A stretch of 64,000 bases of DNA. Source: Streptomyces sp. NBC_01304. GTDB lineage: Bacteria; Actinomycetota; Actinomycetes; Streptomycetales; Streptomycetaceae. Within the stretch, counting starts at the first letter, position 1; every line of letters begins with the position of its first letter. The notes under the pieces were generated by a model. It worked only from the letters and a program-made list of their open reading frames with translations, had not been told where the DNA came from and did not search any database. The stretch covers positions 10,594,998-10,658,997 of the forward strand of contig NZ_CP109055.1 in the NCBI RefSeq assembly GCF_035975855.1, read 5' to 3'. A program made the translations under genes and the position numbers. Of the stretch, positions 62,376 through 64,000 are shown piece by piece.

Positions 62376-63592
62376 CCCCACCCCCTGAACCACTCAGCCG
62401 CGGGCCGAACCCCACACCCCCGGGGTCCGCCCCGCGCAAGCCGTCCTTCACCGAGTTCTACAGCCGTACCTACCCCCAGCTCGTAGCCCAGGCATGCACC
62501 TACACCGCGAGCCACGACTGGGCCCTCGACGCGGTCCAGGACGCCTACGTCGCCACCTACCTCCGCTGGGACGAGGTGGACAACCCCACCGCCTACGTCG
62601 CCACCGTCACACGCCGCAACATCTACTCCCAGACCCGCCTGCGGTCCCGCATCACCCTCACCGCACACCCGGAGGACACCCAAGACCTCCAGGCACCCGA
62701 CCAGACCGAGACCGTCGACCAGCAGGACATGCTCCTGCGAGCCCTACGGCAGCTGCCGTACATGCAACGCACCGCCCTGGTCATGTACTACCTCGAGACC
62801 TGGACCATCGACGACCTCGCCGCAGCCCTCGACATCACCCCCAGCACCGTCCGAGCCCACCTCACCCTCGGACGACGCCGGCTGCGCAAACTACTCACCA
62901 CCGGGCACCAGCCCGAGCCCCACACCCCGCCCACGAACATCACGGAGCACAAGACTCCCGACACCACCCCCGCCCCGCACCGCCACGAACCCTTCCACGA
63001 CCTCTACGAGCGCTACGCGGGACTCGTCTACGACTACATCTACTTCCACACCGGCAACCCGACCACGACCGAGCACCTCACCCGGGAGACCTTCCGCCAG
63101 GCCGTGTCCCGTACCACCCGCGAGACCGGCCAAGACCAAGACCCCCACGCCTGGCTGATCACCATGGCCCGTACCCTGCTCACCAACCAGGGCACCACCC
63201 CCTACGGCGGCCGTAACCGCCAGCACACCGCCCTCACCCCGCCCAGCACCACCCAGGACACCCCGGCCCGCCCGACCGCCGTCCTCCAAGCCCTGAGCGC
63301 CCTCACCCCCGCCCAGTACGAGTGCATCGTCCTGAGGTTCCACCAAGGCCTCTCCGCCGCCGAGGCGGCCCGCATCATGGACCGCACGGAGGCAGCCCTC
63401 AGAACCCTCCAACAGCGCGCTCTGCGAACCCTCGCCCAGAACCTCGAACCGGGCACCACTTCCCCTTCGAACCCCGGCACCCCCGAGACACCCCCACGCA
63501 GCCCCCGCTCCACAAACCCACCCATGCTCACGAGGATGATGACCGCCCTGGAACGGCTGCTACCGGCACCCGATATCGGCCTCATCCACTGA
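62372..63592 (+). CDS. Tandem (double) ECF-like sigma factor
   Basis: The 406-aa protein holds two complete sigma modules. The first (about 26-175) has region 2 FTEFYSRTYPQLVAQACTYT with WALDAVQDAYVATYLRWDEV and region 4 LRALRQLPYMQRTALVMYYL, TIDDLAAALDITPSTVRAHL, TLGRRRLRKLL. The second (about 206-355) has FHDLYERYAGLVYDYIYFHT, GNPTTTEHLTRETFRQAVSR and LSALTPAQYECIVLRFHQGL, SAAEAARIMDRTEAALRTLQ. A Pro/Thr-rich linker separates them. ECF factors normally have one module (about 190 aa), so this is an internal duplication or fusion; the second module is more diverged. It overlaps the membrane gene by four bases. Confidence 0.72.
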   Translation: MTPPPEPLSRGPNPTPPGSAPRKPSFTEFYSRTYPQLVAQACTYTASHDWALDAVQDAYVATYLRWDEVDNPTAYVATVTRRNIYSQTRLRSRITLTAHPEDTQDLQAPDQTETVDQQDMLLRALRQLPYMQRTALVMYYLETWTIDDLAAALDITPSTVRAHLTLGRRRLRKLLTTGHQPEPHTPPTNITEHKTPDTTPAPHRHEPFHDLYERYAGLVYDYIYFHTGNPTTTEHLTRETFRQAVSRTTRETGQDQDPHAWLITMARTLLTNQGTTPYGGRNRQHTALTPPSTTQDTPARPTAVLQALSALTPAQYECIVLRFHQGLSAAEAARIMDRTEAALRTLQQRALRTLAQNLEPGTTSPSNPGTPETPPRSPRSTNPPMLTRMMTALERLLPAPDIGLIH

Positions 63593-63600
63593 ACACCCCC

Positions 63601-63640
63601 GGCCCGCCGGCCCGATCGTCAGATCGGCAGCCGACGGGCC
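63601..63640. terminator. Large hairpin after the tandem sigma gene
   Basis: GGCCCGCCGG (63601-63610) pairs with CCGACGGGCC (63631-63640) at nine of ten positions; inside it, CCGATC and GATCGG enclose a GTCA loop. It starts nine bases after the sigma stop, followed by TTCTC, so it is a likely terminator. Its GTCA loop is the same as in the hairpin array downstream. Confidence 0.6.
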
Positions 63641-63718
63641 TTCTCATGCCCAAAACCCGACACACACCACAGAGAACCCAACGAATTCCAGAAGAGCCAA
63701 CACACAGAAAAATAGAGA

Positions 63719-63994
63719 GATTTATCGCCAGATAAATCAAACAAGCCTCCAGACAAACAAAACTGACTTGCCGTCAGGCAAGAAACATAACAGAAAAGGC
63801 CGCGCCAGCGGCCTAACCCACACCCCCACAGATTCGCCGCCAGGCGAATCAACACACCCCACAAACAACCCACTTGATTTGCCGTCAGGCAAATCAACAC
63901 GCAAAACCAAGGGCCGCGTCAGCGGGCGACCTCAACCACAACGCATTCGCCGTCAGGCGAATGCACGCGGGCGTGAAATTCCGTCAGGAATTTC
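63719..63994. repeat. Array of eight hairpins with conserved GTCA/GCCA loops (telomere-like)
   Basis: Hairpins lie at 63719-63738, 63767-63782, 63797-63814, 63831-63850, 63874-63897, 63912-63927, 63943-63964 and 63975-63994. Stems differ (GATTTATC, CTTGCC, AGGCCGC, GATTCGCC, TTGATTTGCC, CCGC, GCATTCGCC, GAAATTCC) but every loop is GTCA or GCCA between C and G. Loop centres are 31 to 45 bases apart, and most spacers are A/C-rich on the top strand with few G. Different stems with one loop type indicate selection for structure. Streptomyces telomeres carry such palindrome series in a single-stranded 3' overhang. The array may continue past the window edge. Confidence 0.6.
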
Positions 63995-64000
63995 TTTAGA

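Noticed and set aside
63619..63900. 93-aa hydrophobic minus-strand frame across the hairpin array
   Set aside because: Each hairpin produces similar peptides (LTANQ, LAANL, LTASQ), so the frame is a by-product of the repeats; no ribosome site.
63719..63994. CRISPR array
   Set aside because: The repeated element is only the loop; stems differ in every unit and there is no constant repeat or cas gene.

Overview
The base composition (GC near 70 percent), GTG starts, short stop-start overlaps and strongly GC-ending codons point to Streptomyces or a close relative. Gene content is accessory: defence and conflict systems, transposition modules, many actinobacterial proteins without known function, and several broken genes. 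I see no rRNA, tRNA or CRISPR array. Everything below rests on reading the sequence and on remembered family features; no search was run.

Layout. 0.3-4.4 kb: secreted cyclophilin, a small membrane protein, a dead IS5-type transposase, a GNAT acetyltransferase and two gene fragments. 4.8-6.1 kb: membrane-anchored pentapeptide-repeat protein. 6.4-10.1 kb: a three-gene ABC three-component (ABC-3C) conflict system with a QxK nuclease-like effector, a middle component and a DUF3732-type SMC-like ATPase. 10.2-16.8 kb, minus strand: a Tn7-like transposition operon (TnsA-, TnsB-, TnsC-, TniQ-like) with an endonuclease VII/HNH protein downstream. 17.3-22.8 kb: what I read as a telomere-replication-like locus: a Tap-like helix-turn-helix protein, a small regulator with a palindromic operator and a decayed second copy, a 710-aa protein with B-family polymerase-like motifs, and a 237-aa DNA-binding-like partner. 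23.3-31.8 kb: complete type II Wadjet operon (jetABCD). 31.9-34.5 kb: Cys-rich protein, XRE regulator with tandem operators, SF1 helicase.

35.0-45.9 kb, minus strand: a polymorphic toxin locus made of a LamG surface protein, a 2160-aa RHS/YD protein with a foreign-looking C-terminal toxin tip, and an immunity gene. It is flanked by two same-direction copies, one decayed, of a DUF6207-like locus. 47-59.7 kb: small membrane proteins, a P-loop kinase, three sigma or sigma-like genes, a triple-HTH regulator, an SAVMC3_10250-like protein, a broken secreted HNH nuclease, a recombinase tail and an 800-aa protein ending in an SsgA-like domain. 59.7-61.0 kb looks decayed. 61.6-63.6 kb: membrane protein and a sigma factor with two complete sigma modules in one chain.

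The last 400 bases hold at least nine hairpins with different stems but the same GTCA or GCCA tetraloop, separated by G-poor spacers. This resembles the palindrome arrays of Streptomyces telomeres. Together with the Tap-like, polymerase-like and putative terminal-protein genes it suggests that the window is part of a linear replicon with an atypical telomere system. That is the main hypothesis here. Wadjet attacks closed circular DNA, which would suit such a host.
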